Assembly: GCA_001799995.1 (NCBI GenBank)
Contig: MGUK01000094.1
Coordinates: forward strand, 1 to 64,000
DNA from: Elusimicrobia bacterium GWF2_62_30
Lineage (GTDB): Bacteria; Elusimicrobiota; Elusimicrobia; Elusimicrobiales; UBA9959
Length of the DNA stretch: 64,000 nucleotides
Direction: 5' to 3'
This document shows, piece by piece, positions 24,144-32,523 of this stretch; positions within the stretch are counted from its first letter, which is position 1; each line of letters begins with the position of its first letter. The notes below the pieces were generated by a model, which saw only the letters and a list, made by a program, of their open reading frames with translations, did not search any database and was not told where the DNA came from. The position numbers and the translations under genes were made by a program.

Positions 24144-24791
24144 ATGCAACTTGAACTTATTCGGGAAACAGCTGATTATTTGGTGGTTAATAAGCCTTCG
24201 GGGCTGTTGACCATGCCGGCGCGGGGGTCCCTGGTGGGCAAACCGGACCTGGAGGGGCTGCTGCGTAAGCAGTTCGGGGAGATCTTTGTGGTGCACCGCC
24301 TGGATATGGACGCCAGCGGACTGATAATTTTTGCCAAGAACGCGGCGGCGCACCGGTATTTTTCGGGTTTGTTCGAGACGCGCGACGTGGAGAAGAAGTA
24401 CCTGGTCGTGGTGGAAGGGTATATGCAGAAGGAGCGCGACGAGATAAACAAGCCCCTGACGCAGCGCGGTTCCGGGCGCATGTCGGTAGCTTTCGACGGG
24501 AAGGCCTCGCTTACGAAATATTCACTGTCGGAAAAGCTGAAGGGGGCCTCGCTCCTGGAGGTTTCCATCGTTACGGGGCGGCGCCACCAGATACGGGCGC
24601 ACCTGTATTCCATCGGCCACCCCGTGCTGGGCGACAATACCTACGGCGAGGCCGCCGCTCAGCGCAAGTTCCCGCGCCTGATGCTCCATTCCTGGCGCCT
24701 GCGCTTCAAGGACCTGTCGGGCAAAACCGTCTCCTGCGAAGCCGACCCGCCGGCGGATTTTATGAGCGTGCTTAAAGTTCTGGGACATTGA
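24144..24791 (+). CDS. RluA-family RNA pseudouridine synthase
   Basis: 215 aa. The catalytic aspartate lies in VVHRLDMDASGLIIFAK (HRLD motif). Flanking motifs YLVVNKPSGLLTMPA, EKKYLVVVEG and GRRHQIRAHLYSIGHPVLGD complete the family signature. It converts uridine to pseudouridine in rRNA or tRNA; the target cannot be told from sequence. No S4 domain is present, so it is the short form. The start is 12 bp past a REP array. Confidence 0.92.
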   Translation: MQLELIRETADYLVVNKPSGLLTMPARGSLVGKPDLEGLLRKQFGEIFVVHRLDMDASGLIIFAKNAAAHRYFSGLFETRDVEKKYLVVVEGYMQKERDEINKPLTQRGSGRMSVAFDGKASLTKYSLSEKLKGASLLEVSIVTGRRHQIRAHLYSIGHPVLGDNTYGEAAAQRKFPRLMLHSWRLRFKDLSGKTVSCEADPPADFMSVLKVLGH

Positions 24792-24813
24792 AAGAACGGG
24801 TAAGGGGGGAAGT

Positions 24814-25044
24814 ATGTTCGCTAAAAATGTGGGTACTACCGATAAAGTAATTCGCTGGATAGTGGGCCTGGCGCTGGCTTTCGTGGCTTACAGGTCTACC
24901 GGCACCTGGGCTATTGTCGCCGGCGTGGCCGCCGCCCTGGCCATCCTTACGGCCCTGCTCGGCCGCTGCGGCCTCTACGTCCTGCTGGGCATCACCACCT
25001 GCCCGCTGGACAAACCCGCCGCCCCACCGGAAAACAAACCTTAG
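24814..25044 (+). CDS. Small DUF2892-type membrane protein
   Basis: 76 aa. N-terminal KNVGTTDKVIRWIVGLAL and two membrane helices (about 16-32 and 36-58) match the DUF2892 (YgaP C-terminal-like) family, here including the conserved CGLYVLLGITTCPL with two Cys. A strong Shine-Dalgarno (AAGGGGGGAAG) precedes the ATG. Function unknown. A four-unit REP array follows 7 bp after the stop. Confidence 0.8.
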   Translation: MFAKNVGTTDKVIRWIVGLALAFVAYRSTGTWAIVAGVAAALAILTALLGRCGLYVLLGITTCPLDKPAAPPENKP

Positions 25045-25051
25045 CCATATT

Positions 25052-25103
25052 GGGGTCAGACCCTGGGGTCTGACCCTAGGGTCTGACCCCAGGGTCTGAC
25101 CCC
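25052..25103. repeat. REP-like array, four units (52 bp), upstream of the RAYT gene
   Basis: One A-centred and three T-centred units on the 13-bp period. It lies 9 bp before the 43-bp hairpin element and 69 bp before the transposase gene. Confidence 0.9.
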
Positions 25104-25112
25104 ACTAATTCG

Positions 25113-25155
25113 CAAACCCGACAGTAGGTTGTCGGGTTCGTCTGCTATGCTATTT
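25113..25155 (+). repeat. 43-bp hairpin element in the RAYT leader
   Basis: AACCCGACA (25115-25123), loop GTAGGT, TGTCGGGTT (25130-25138), then CGTCTGCTATGCTATTT. The tail contains TGCTATGCT, an extended -10-like box, followed by AGGAGGG and the RAYT start. An orphan copy at 16018 has identical arms and tail but a fully different loop. Confidence 0.75.
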
Positions 25156-25172
25156 CCTAAATAGGAGGGATT

Positions 25173-25856
25173 ATGGCCAGACCTTTAAGAATAGAATTCG
25201 ATGGCGCTTTGTATCATGTAACGTCGCGTGGAAATAGACGTGAGTCTATCTTTTCCGACGATGTGGATAGAGGCTTCTTGCTGAAAATTCTTACATTCTG
25301 TAATAGTCTTTTTGGCAGCATATGCCACGCATACTGCCTGATGGGGAATCATTATCACTTCATAATGGAAACTCCAAAAGGAAATCTATCTGCCGTAATG
25401 AAACGGTTAAATGCGATATACAGCCAGACATATAACTTTCGACATCACAAAGTCGGAGCTCTTTTTCAGGGGCGGTATAAGGCAATACTTATAGACAGGG
25501 ATTCTTACCTGCTTGAAGCTTGCAGATACATAGTTAATAACCCGGTTAAAGCCGGCTTGTGCGCAAGACCGGAAGATTGGTTATGGAGCAGTTACGGGGC
25601 TACAGCATTACTGGGGAATGCGCATCCGTGTTTACACATTGATTGGATTCTCAGCCAATTCGGGAGTGAACTTGGGCCGGCGGCTCAGAAATATCGTAAA
25701 TTTGTTGCCGAGGGTTCTGATGGGAAAATATGGGATTATCTGACAGATGGTATAGTTCTGGGAGGAGAGGACTTCGCAGCCGCCTGTTTAACCAAATCTA
25801 AACTTGGGGTCAGACCCCAGGGTCTGACCCTGGGGTCTGACCCCATTCTATTTTGA
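25173..25856 (+). CDS. REP-associated tyrosine transposase (RAYT, Y1_Tnp/IS200-like)
   Basis: 227 aa. The family N-terminus MARPLRIEFDGALYHVTSRG, the metal-binding HUH motif H60-Y-H62 in MGNHYHFIME, and the catalytic Tyr119 in EACRYIVNNPVKAGL are all intact. RAYTs are single-copy, domesticated relatives of IS200/IS605 transposases that act on REP palindromes. Here REP-like arrays flank it at 25052 and 25806 and further arrays lie up to 11 kb away, which supports a functional link. AT-rich codon use differs from neighbours, suggesting transfer. The C-terminus (from LGVRPQGLTLGSDP) is encoded by the downstream array, and the gene ends 4 bp from a convergent peptidase gene. Confidence 0.92.
   Translation: MARPLRIEFDGALYHVTSRGNRRESIFSDDVDRGFLLKILTFCNSLFGSICHAYCLMGNHYHFIMETPKGNLSAVMKRLNAIYSQTYNFRHHKVGALFQGRYKAILIDRDSYLLEACRYIVNNPVKAGLCARPEDWLWSSYGATALLGNAHPCLHIDWILSQFGSELGPAAQKYRKFVAEGSDGKIWDYLTDGIVLGGEDFAAACLTKSKLGVRPQGLTLGSDPILF
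25806..25844. repeat. REP-like array, three units (39 bp), inside the RAYT 3' end
   Basis: One A-centred and two T-centred units on the 13-bp period. It is translated as part of the RAYT protein and stops 12 bp before its stop codon. Confidence 0.9.
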
Positions 25857-25860
25857 CGGA

Positions 25861-28800
25861 TTATTTAAGTACTATCTCAATCGTTCTGGGTGATGGATCC
25901 AGGATTGTGAGGGGGACTTTGTCGCCGGGGGTGAGGAGTTTGAGGGCTTCGGAGTAGTCTTTGAGGCCGGTTATGGCGCGGCCGTTCAGTTCGGTTATTA
26001 CGCTGCCGGGTTTTACGCCGGCTTGGTCGAGGGGGGAGCCGGGGGTGATGGCCTGGGCGCGGACGCCTTCGCCCTGGTAGGTGAAGTCGGGGACCAGGCC
26101 CGTGGTGACGCGGCGGGCGGGGCCCGCTGAAGACTTGGCGGGCGCGGCGCCGGAGGGCCGGGTGATGAAGGGGGCGTCCCCGGCGAGATAATCTATTATT
26201 TCTTTGGCGAACTCGGCCTGCTTGACCAGGCCGGCCAGGTCTATTTTGTCGGCCGTGTCGGTGATTTTGTGGTAGTCGGCGTTGGCGCCGCTGAAGAACT
26301 GCACCGCCGGCACGCCCTGTTCTATGAAGCTGGCCTGGTCGCTGGCGTCCAGGTCTTCCTTGACCAGCGCGTATTCCGCGCCTGTGACGAAGCCGGCGCC
26401 GCGGAAGATATGCACCCATTTGTCCGACGAGGAAGAGCCCAGCGCCAGGATCTTGCCGGCGCCCAGGCGGCCTACCGTGTCGAAATTGAGGGCCGCGTTG
26501 AGCTTCTGGCGCAGCCCGGGGCCCAGCCTTTCCACGAAAGCCTTTGAGCCTTTTCGGCCCTCTTCCTCGCCGTCGAAAGCGGCGAAGAGGATGGTGCGCT
26601 TCTGCGGGTGGGCGGCGTAATAGCGCGCCAGCTCCAAGAGCAGCGCCACGCCGGAGGCGTTGTCGTCCGCGCCGGGGAAGGAGAGGCCCTTTACCGGGGC
26701 GAGATGGTCGTAATGCGCGGCCAGCACCAGATATTCCTCAGGCTTGGCCGTGCCCTGCACCAGGCCGGTAAGGTTGGCCGGCTGGCCTTGCTGCGCCAGG
26801 AAATAGGAGCGCTTGCGCGATGCCTTGTCCTGGGGCGGCGGCGGGCCCGGCTGGAAAGGCTTAAGCCCGGCTTTTTCGAAGGCTTCCGTGATAAGCGCGG
26901 CGGCCTTTTTGAGGCCGGTAGAACCCGGGCCGCGGCCGCCGGGCAGCGCGGCCAGGGCCGTGACGTCGGCGCCCAGGCGCGCGCTGGAGAACAGCGAGGG
27001 AAGGGGCGCCAGGGGCGCGCGGGCGCCCGGCATACGCGCCGGGGAGACGCCGGGGACGAATTCCGCCGCCAGGGGCGAGCGGGCGGCCTGCCACAGGCCG
27101 GTGGCCACCGAGGTCATGGCGGCGTCGAAAACCAGCCAGGAGTACTTGCCGTAATGGGGCAGCTTTACCGTTAACAGCGACAGCGCGGCCGTGGAGCCCG
27201 AGACCACCAGCCCGGCCGGGCCGGAGCCGGCGTAAGCCGCCAGGACGAAGGTGTGGTCCGCGCGCGCGAATTCCCTGCCGCCCAGCGTGACCGAGGCGGA
27301 GGAGAACCTGGCGCCGTAGGTCTCCAGGCTTTTCTCTATGCCCGCGGCCAGCGGGTTTTCCGCGCCCAGCGCCCAGTAGGGTCCGGCGGGGGCCGCGGCG
27401 TCTTCGGTGACCAGCGGCGCGTTGTCTTTATCTTTGTTCCAGGCGGCGGCGAAGGCGGCCCAAGCGGGGCGCTCGGAGCCGGGCGGGAGCACGATGGCCG
27501 GCTTTTTGGCGCCCAAGAGCAGGGCCAGCGCGGGCGGCGATTCCAGCGGGTCCAGCCTGCGGAACAGGTCGAAGTCGGGGTCCACCTCAAGGCGCAATAT
27601 CCGCGCGGGGACGGCATAGTGGAACACTTCTTCCCTGGTGGAAAGGTTCAGGACCTTGCGCCGGGGCTCGGCCACGCCGTCGAGATAGAGCAGGACCGGC
27701 ACGGCGAGGTTGTAGAGCGGCCCTTCCTGCGTCTGCGCCAGGGTAAATACCAGGGTATATTCCTGGTCGGAGCGGTCGGTGCGGATATCTTTGAGCAGCA
27801 ACTGCGGCGCGCCGGCGCGGTTCAGCCACTGGTCGAAAAAACCGGCCAGGCGGCCGCGGCCGGTCTGACGCTCGAAAGCGGCGCGGAGCTCGTCGAAGGA
27901 GGCGGCGCGAAAGCGGTTGCCGGCGTAAAAGGCGCGCAGGCCGGCCTTGAACTTTTCGTCGCCGAGCAGGTTGCGCAGCATATGGTAGAACATCAGGGAC
28001 TTGCCGTAGCCCACGGCCTCGGAAGCGGACGAGCGGCGCGAGCGGAACTCCGTGAGCGGGAAATCTTTCTCTTCCCCGACGTAGGCGGCGTATTTGCGCA
28101 GCGTGGTCGCGCGGTATTCCGCGCCTTTGCCGCGGTTCTCGGCTATCAGGTAGTCGGCCAGGTAAGTGGTGAGCCCTTCGCACCAGTTGCCCTTGGCGTA
28201 ATCCACGAACACGCCGTTGCCCCACCAGTTGTGCAGGATCTCGTGCGGGTAGGAAGTATTGAGGATGAACGGCAGCCGGATCACCGACGGGCCGAGCAGG
28301 GTGAACGACGGCATGCCGTAGCCGGTCTCCCAGAAATTCTCCACCAGCGCGAACTTGGGGTACGGGTAGGCGCCCAGCAGCTCGGAATAGAACCCGGTGT
28401 ATTTGTCGGCGGCTTCCAGGTATTTCCGGGCCAGGTCTTCGTCGGGCTTAAGGAGGAAGGCGTAATACTGAGCATCGGGCCCGAGGCGGGAATATTCGGT
28501 ATATTTGCCGCAGACCAGGTTTATTTCGTCCTGCGGCTCCCCGGCTTCCCAGGCGGAGGCGCTGCCGGCGCCGGAAACGGCGTGGCTGGCGCGCGCGCCG
28601 CCGGCTACGGACAGGTAGGGCGCGGGCAGGGATGTTTTAAGATCATAGGTGACCAGCGTATCTTTGAAGAGCGGGTACCAGCCGGAAGCGCCGGAGAGGT
28701 AGCAGCCTTTTTCCGAGATGAGCCCGGGCGTTTCGGAGAAGCTGCGGGCGTATTCTTCGGCCTGCTCGCCCAGCGGGTGGTTGATGACGCCGGAGTATTC

Positions 28801-29118
28801 CAGGGTAAAGCTTTTGGCGGGCTTGGCGGGCTTTACGCGGTAGGTGTCCAGCTGCAGGGCGTCCGACGAGAAATTGATGCCGTAAGAGGCCGCGGCCTGC
28901 GGAGGCAGCAGCTCCAGCACCACGCCGTCCTTAACCGCCGGGGCCAGGCCGGGGTGCAGGGAGAAGACGAATTCGGCCGCGGGTTCCTGGAAAGTGACGG
29001 TGTCGGTGACCGCCAGGGTGTTGGCGGCCGGAGCGAGCCGCGCTGCCAGGTCGTGATGCACGGCGCCGGCGTAGAGCCGGGGGGAAACCGCCAGTAGAAG
29101 AAGGAGTGTTTTTATCAT
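25861..29118 (-). CDS. Exported protease fusion: M1 aminopeptidase - M28 peptidase - PDZ domain
   Basis: 1085 aa. A signal peptide (TLLLLLAVSPRLYAGA) directs export. The M1 domain has the zinc site HEILH (292-296) in SYPHEILHNWWGN and the third ligand E314 in NWCEGLTTYL; the usual GxMEN reads GYGMPSF. After a linker, an M28 domain (about 790-1005) shows AAHYDHLAPVKG, FPGADDNASG, FAAFDGEEEG, NFDTVGRLG and DYHKITDTADKIDL, all di-zinc ligands. A PDZ domain (about 1015-1085) with GSPLDQAGVKPGSVITELNG closes the protein. Two exopeptidases in one periplasmic chain would shorten peptides efficiently. This arrangement is uncommon. All three domains appear intact. Confidence 0.88.
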   Translation of the reverse strand: MIKTLLLLLAVSPRLYAGAVHHDLAARLAPAANTLAVTDTVTFQEPAAEFVFSLHPGLAPAVKDGVVLELLPPQAAASYGINFSSDALQLDTYRVKPAKPAKSFTLEYSGVINHPLGEQAEEYARSFSETPGLISEKGCYLSGASGWYPLFKDTLVTYDLKTSLPAPYLSVAGGARASHAVSGAGSASAWEAGEPQDEINLVCGKYTEYSRLGPDAQYYAFLLKPDEDLARKYLEAADKYTGFYSELLGAYPYPKFALVENFWETGYGMPSFTLLGPSVIRLPFILNTSYPHEILHNWWGNGVFVDYAKGNWCEGLTTYLADYLIAENRGKGAEYRATTLRKYAAYVGEEKDFPLTEFRSRRSSASEAVGYGKSLMFYHMLRNLLGDEKFKAGLRAFYAGNRFRAASFDELRAAFERQTGRGRLAGFFDQWLNRAGAPQLLLKDIRTDRSDQEYTLVFTLAQTQEGPLYNLAVPVLLYLDGVAEPRRKVLNLSTREEVFHYAVPARILRLEVDPDFDLFRRLDPLESPPALALLLGAKKPAIVLPPGSERPAWAAFAAAWNKDKDNAPLVTEDAAAPAGPYWALGAENPLAAGIEKSLETYGARFSSASVTLGGREFARADHTFVLAAYAGSGPAGLVVSGSTAALSLLTVKLPHYGKYSWLVFDAAMTSVATGLWQAARSPLAAEFVPGVSPARMPGARAPLAPLPSLFSSARLGADVTALAALPGGRGPGSTGLKKAAALITEAFEKAGLKPFQPGPPPPQDKASRKRSYFLAQQGQPANLTGLVQGTAKPEEYLVLAAHYDHLAPVKGLSFPGADDNASGVALLLELARYYAAHPQKRTILFAAFDGEEEGRKGSKAFVERLGPGLRQKLNAALNFDTVGRLGAGKILALGSSSSDKWVHIFRGAGFVTGAEYALVKEDLDASDQASFIEQGVPAVQFFSGANADYHKITDTADKIDLAGLVKQAEFAKEIIDYLAGDAPFITRPSGAAPAKSSAGPARRVTTGLVPDFTYQGEGVRAQAITPGSPLDQAGVKPGSVITELNGRAITGLKDYSEALKLLTPGDKVPLTILDPSPRTIEIVLK

Positions 29119-29152
29119 TGTCCGGCCAGCCTAAGGTAAGATTTGAATATAC

Positions 29153-29185
29153 TATAATTTAAAAGCGCCGGGGACAAACCGGCGC
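29153..29185 (+). promoter_or_regulatory. -10 box and leader hairpin before the ICMT-like gene
   Basis: TATAAT (29153-29158) without a clear -35, then a perfect 7-bp hairpin GCGCCGG (29165-29171) and CCGGCGC (29179-29185) with a 7-nt loop. It sits between divergent genes, and the AT-rich stretch could also serve the minus-strand protease gene. Confidence 0.4.
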
Positions 29186-29205
29186 AAAGTGCGACAGGGG
29201 AGACG

Positions 29206-29907
29206 ATGGCCGAAGACAGCGCTGCCGGCGCGCGAACTTTCCCGGCTCCGAAGGTGTTCTTCAATCTTTCAGTAAAAGCGCTGCTTTTCGCTTTGCCGCT
29301 TTTCCTGTTCCGGGAGAGCGTGCACTGGCTTTCCGGCTGGGTTTACTGGGGCATGTACGCGGCCTGGTCTTTTATAAACGCTTTGCTGTTGTACCGCCAG
29401 GACCCGGCGCTGCTCTTGAACCGGCTGATGCAGGCGCCCGAAGTGAAAGAGCCGGCCGACAAACTGTTCTCGCTGGCCAGCCCGGTGCTTTTCTTTATCG
29501 CGCTGGGCGTCTGCGCGCAGCGGCCCTGCTGGCCGGGCGGCGCCGCGTGGTTCACGCTGCGGCTGGCGGCTTTTGCTGTGATAGGGCTGGCCTACTGGCT
29601 TTCTTCTCTGGCGCTTTTGAGCAACAGCTTTGCGCTGAAGGCGGTGCTGCTCCAGCCGGGCCAGACGCCCGTCAGCGCCGGGCCTTACGCCGTGGTGCGC
29701 CACCCGCTGTACGCGGCGCTGGCCGCTTTCTATCTTTGCACGCCGGCGGCGCTGGGTTCCACGGCGGGCTTTATCCCGGCGGCGGCCGCGGCCCTGCTGG
29801 TGGTTGCGCGTACCGTATTTGAGGACAGGTTCCTGCACAAAGGCCTGCCCGGTTATGCCGACTATTCAGCCCGGGTCAGGTACCGCCTGTTCCCCGGTTT
29901 ATGGTGA
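29206..29907 (+). CDS. Isoprenylcysteine/phospholipid methyltransferase-like membrane protein
   Basis: 233 aa with about five membrane helices. The SAM-binding C-terminal signature of the ICMT/PEMT superfamily is present: SAGPYAVVRHPLYAALAAFY, then FEDRFLHKGLPGYADYSARV and RYRLFPGLW. In bacteria without prenylated proteins these enzymes methylate lipids or small molecules; the substrate is unknown. A good ribosome site (AGGGGAGA) precedes the ATG. Confidence 0.85.
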   Translation: MAEDSAAGARTFPAPKVFFNLSVKALLFALPLFLFRESVHWLSGWVYWGMYAAWSFINALLLYRQDPALLLNRLMQAPEVKEPADKLFSLASPVLFFIALGVCAQRPCWPGGAAWFTLRLAAFAVIGLAYWLSSLALLSNSFALKAVLLQPGQTPVSAGPYAVVRHPLYAALAAFYLCTPAALGSTAGFIPAAAAALLVVARTVFEDRFLHKGLPGYADYSARVRYRLFPGLW

Positions 29908-29918
29908 AATTAGCAGTT

Positions 29919-29970
29919 GGGGTCAGACCCTGGGGTCAGACCCTAGGGTCAGACCCCAGGGTCTGACCCC
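29919..29970. repeat. REP-like array, four units (52 bp)
   Basis: Three A-centred units then one T-centred unit. Apart from one central base pair it is a perfect 52-bp palindrome. It lies between the methyltransferase gene and the phosphopentomutase gene, and is the last array in the window. Confidence 0.9.
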
Positions 29971-29995
29971 AGACCGAGAATTAAGGAGAACTTGT

Positions 29996-31225
29996 ATGAA
30001 AAAGAGTCCTGTGGCGCTGCTGCTGGTTATTGACGCGGTGGGGTTGTCCACTTTGGAATACCTGCTTTCCAAGTATCCCGGCAAGGTTAAGCTGCCTAAC
30101 CTGTCTAAACTCGGGCTGGGGGACATAGCGCTGGCCCCGTTCAGGGACCGTTTTGCGCCCGCCTCTACGGGCAAGGCTTACGCCGCGCGGGTAAACCAGG
30201 TTTCGGCCACCGCCGACAGCCTGGTGGGCCACCGCGAGATGATGGGCGTGCTGGACGACCGCACCTACGACCTTTTCCCCGACGGGTTCGACAAAAAATA
30301 CCTGGCCGAGCTGGAAAAGCGCATCGGGCGCAAGACCTTCTTCAACAAGATGGCCGCCGGCATGGAGGCCATAGAGCTGAACGCCGCCGAGCACGAGCGC
30401 ACGGGCCGCCCCATAGCTTACGCCAGCAAATGCGACCCGCTGATACAGCTGGCCATGAACGAGGCCGTGATCCCGGTGCCCGAGCAGCACAAGATAGCCG
30501 ACGTCGCCTTTGCGCTGGCCATGGAGCTGGGCATCCCGATAACGCGCGCGATAGCGCGGTCCTACGTCAAGAACGCGCAGGGCGAGATCATCCGCACCTC
30601 CAACCGCCACGACGCGGTGCTGCCCATCGGGCAGAAGACGCTCGTGGACGTGCTCAACGAGAACGCCGTGTGGACGGTGGCCGTGGGCAAGACCAGCGAC
30701 CTGGTGAACACCACCTACCGCGCCAAGATCAAGCTGAACCACGAGGTGTACCTGGACCCGGAGCTGGGGCTGCGCTTCGTGCACGCCAAGAAGAAGGACA
30801 CCAACCCGTTCAGCATCCAGGGCACGGTGAACGCCCTGCGCGCCGCGCACACGGTGTACCGCCCGAAGGGCACGTTCATTTTCACCAACCTCGTGGATAC
30901 CGACAGCGTGTACGGCCATACCCGCGACATTGAAGGGGCGTTGAAGTCCCTGGAGGAGATAGACCGCACGCTGCCGCTGCTCACGGGCGAGCTGGAGAAG
31001 GGGGACCTGCTGGCCATCACGGCGGACCACGGGATGCTGCACCGCGAGGACTACGGCTATCACAACAACGAGCCGCTGCCGTTTATCGCTTACCGGCAGG
31101 GCTTCGACAAGAAGCTGGGCGGGCTGAAGACCGGGGTCTGCCCCGGGCTTACCGATATCGGCAACGTGGTGGCGCAGCTCTTCGGGCTGGAGAAGCAGTA
31201 CAAGGCGCTGATCAAAAAGCACTGA
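29996..31225 (+). CDS. deoB: Phosphopentomutase
   Basis: 409 aa from ATG 29996, which has an AAGGAGA ribosome site; the frame is open further upstream through the repeat but without support. Alkaline-phosphatase-superfamily motifs: LLLVIDAVGLSTLEYL (metal-binding Asp), TADSLVGHREMMGV (phospho-acceptor region, usually T-T-x-GHWE), FIFTNLVDTDSVYGHTRD, and LLAITADHGMLHRED. It interconverts ribose-1- and ribose-5-phosphate, linking nucleoside salvage to central metabolism. The substituted TADS at the phosphothreonine region is a slight divergence from typical DeoB, so a related phosphosugar mutase is possible. Confidence 0.82.
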   Translation: MKKSPVALLLVIDAVGLSTLEYLLSKYPGKVKLPNLSKLGLGDIALAPFRDRFAPASTGKAYAARVNQVSATADSLVGHREMMGVLDDRTYDLFPDGFDKKYLAELEKRIGRKTFFNKMAAGMEAIELNAAEHERTGRPIAYASKCDPLIQLAMNEAVIPVPEQHKIADVAFALAMELGIPITRAIARSYVKNAQGEIIRTSNRHDAVLPIGQKTLVDVLNENAVWTVAVGKTSDLVNTTYRAKIKLNHEVYLDPELGLRFVHAKKKDTNPFSIQGTVNALRAAHTVYRPKGTFIFTNLVDTDSVYGHTRDIEGALKSLEEIDRTLPLLTGELEKGDLLAITADHGMLHREDYGYHNNEPLPFIAYRQGFDKKLGGLKTGVCPGLTDIGNVVAQLFGLEKQYKALIKKH

Positions 31226-31238
31226 GCGGCGCGCGGTA

Positions 31239-31278
31239 AAAAGAAAAACCCCGGTTTTAACGCCGGGGTTTTCTTTTT
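31239..31278. terminator. Bidirectional terminator
   Basis: AAAACCCCGG (31245-31254), 8-nt loop, CCGGGGTTTT (31263-31272), flanked by AAAAAGA and TCTTTTT tracts. It serves the convergent phosphopentomutase and DUF4015 genes. Confidence 0.85.
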
Positions 31279-31291
31279 GCGCGGGCCGCGG

Positions 31292-32455
31292 CTATTTGTA
31301 TTCGGGATCGACGAAGGCGCGGTAGGACTGGGGGGTGAGGGCGGACCAGTTGTACTTGTTGGCCGGGTTCCACAGGATCCAGCCTTCCAGCAGGTTCAGC
31401 CGGGTGGCGATGAGCTGCGCGCGCACCTGGGGCGGCCCGTAATGCACGCCGAAGAGCGAGAAGTCCTGCAGGTAGGGCTGGAGCTTGGCGTAGTCGGTGC
31501 CCAGGCGCTTCATGGCGTCCTTGAGGCCGCGGTTGATCACCTTGAAGGGGCTGGCGTTGGGATGCTTGATGTTGTATTCGCCGGGGGCGTAATGCGACGG
31601 GTACATCATGGGATAGATATAATCGGCGCCGGCGGCCAGGGTCTTCATGTCCTGGCCGATGCCCATGTCGTCCTTGACCGAGGTGGTAAGGCCGAAAACG
31701 TCGACGGACATCTTTACGTTGTAGGGGGCCAGGCGCTTGCGCGCGTAAGCCAGGAACTCCTTAAGGTTGGCCACGGCCGCCCTGGGGGTATGGGGCTTGG
31801 CGTAGCGGCAGAGCTTGGTGTTGCCCTCGGAGGGAAAGCGGATGTAGTCGAACTGGATCTCGTCGAAGCCGAGCTTGGCGGCGCGCTCCGCCACGTCCAG
31901 GACGTACTCCCACACCTCGCGGTTGTAGGGGTCCACCCAGGCGGCGCCGTTGCGGCTGCGCCAGATGCCGCCGTCGGGCGTCTTTACCGCCAGTTCGGGG
32001 CGCGCTTTGGCCAGGACCTTGTCGTTGAAGACCACGATGCGCGCCATGGTGTAGAGTTTGGCGGCCTTGAAATCGGACAGCATGGCTTCCGGCTCGGGGA
32101 TGGCGCCTACGTAGGCGCCGACCTTCACGGCTTTCTCCACGCCGGGGATATACACTTTCCCGTCGGTCTCTTTTACGGCTATCACGACGGTGTTGATAAC
32201 GGTCCTGGAGATGTTCCGGAGCAGTTCCTGCCTGCTTTTTTTGGAGCCGGCGCCCCAGCAGGTGAGGTGGATGCCGCGGTTGCGGCGGGCGGCAAGCACC
32301 AGCGCGCGGATGGCGGCGGTGGAAATTTCGGGGGCTTTTACGGCTTCCGTCCCGGCGGAGACGGACACGGCGGGGGTGGCGACGGCTATGGCGGTTTCGG
32401 AAGCCATAACAGGGGTGACTGACAGGAGGAGCGCGGATATGACTATATTATGCAT
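31292..32455 (-). CDS. DUF4015 putative glycoside hydrolase, exported
   Basis: 387 aa with a signal peptide (ISALLLSVTPVMAS). A TIM-barrel hydrolase-like domain follows: GIHLTCWGAGSKKSRQELL, NTVVIAVKETDGKVYIPG, AAWVDPYNREVWEYVLDVA, LGFDEIQFDYIRFPSEG (acidic active-site strand), MSVDVFGLT and DYIYPMMYPSHY. These are the conserved blocks of the DUF4015 family, presumed to cleave polysaccharide. It is divergent from a pullulanase gene, so both may serve carbohydrate use or remodelling. The substrate is unknown. Confidence 0.87.
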   Translation of the reverse strand: MHNIVISALLLSVTPVMASETAIAVATPAVSVSAGTEAVKAPEISTAAIRALVLAARRNRGIHLTCWGAGSKKSRQELLRNISRTVINTVVIAVKETDGKVYIPGVEKAVKVGAYVGAIPEPEAMLSDFKAAKLYTMARIVVFNDKVLAKARPELAVKTPDGGIWRSRNGAAWVDPYNREVWEYVLDVAERAAKLGFDEIQFDYIRFPSEGNTKLCRYAKPHTPRAAVANLKEFLAYARKRLAPYNVKMSVDVFGLTTSVKDDMGIGQDMKTLAAGADYIYPMMYPSHYAPGEYNIKHPNASPFKVINRGLKDAMKRLGTDYAKLQPYLQDFSLFGVHYGPPQVRAQLIATRLNLLEGWILWNPANKYNWSALTPQSYRAFVDPEYK

Positions 32456-32523
32456 GTGTTAATATTTTACAATTTATAGATAACAGCACGGAATGGGGCA
32501 GCCAGGCGGCATGGGGCAACTAT

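Noticed and set aside
27253-29097. Long open frame opposite the protease fusion gene
   Set aside because: GC-rich third positions create long antisense frames; the translation is Gly/Arg/Val-rich and shows no domain, while the minus-strand gene has intact motifs.
14787-29970. Short regularly spaced repeats as a CRISPR array
   Set aside because: The units are contiguous palindromes without unique spacers, are spread over many gene ends, and no cas gene is present.
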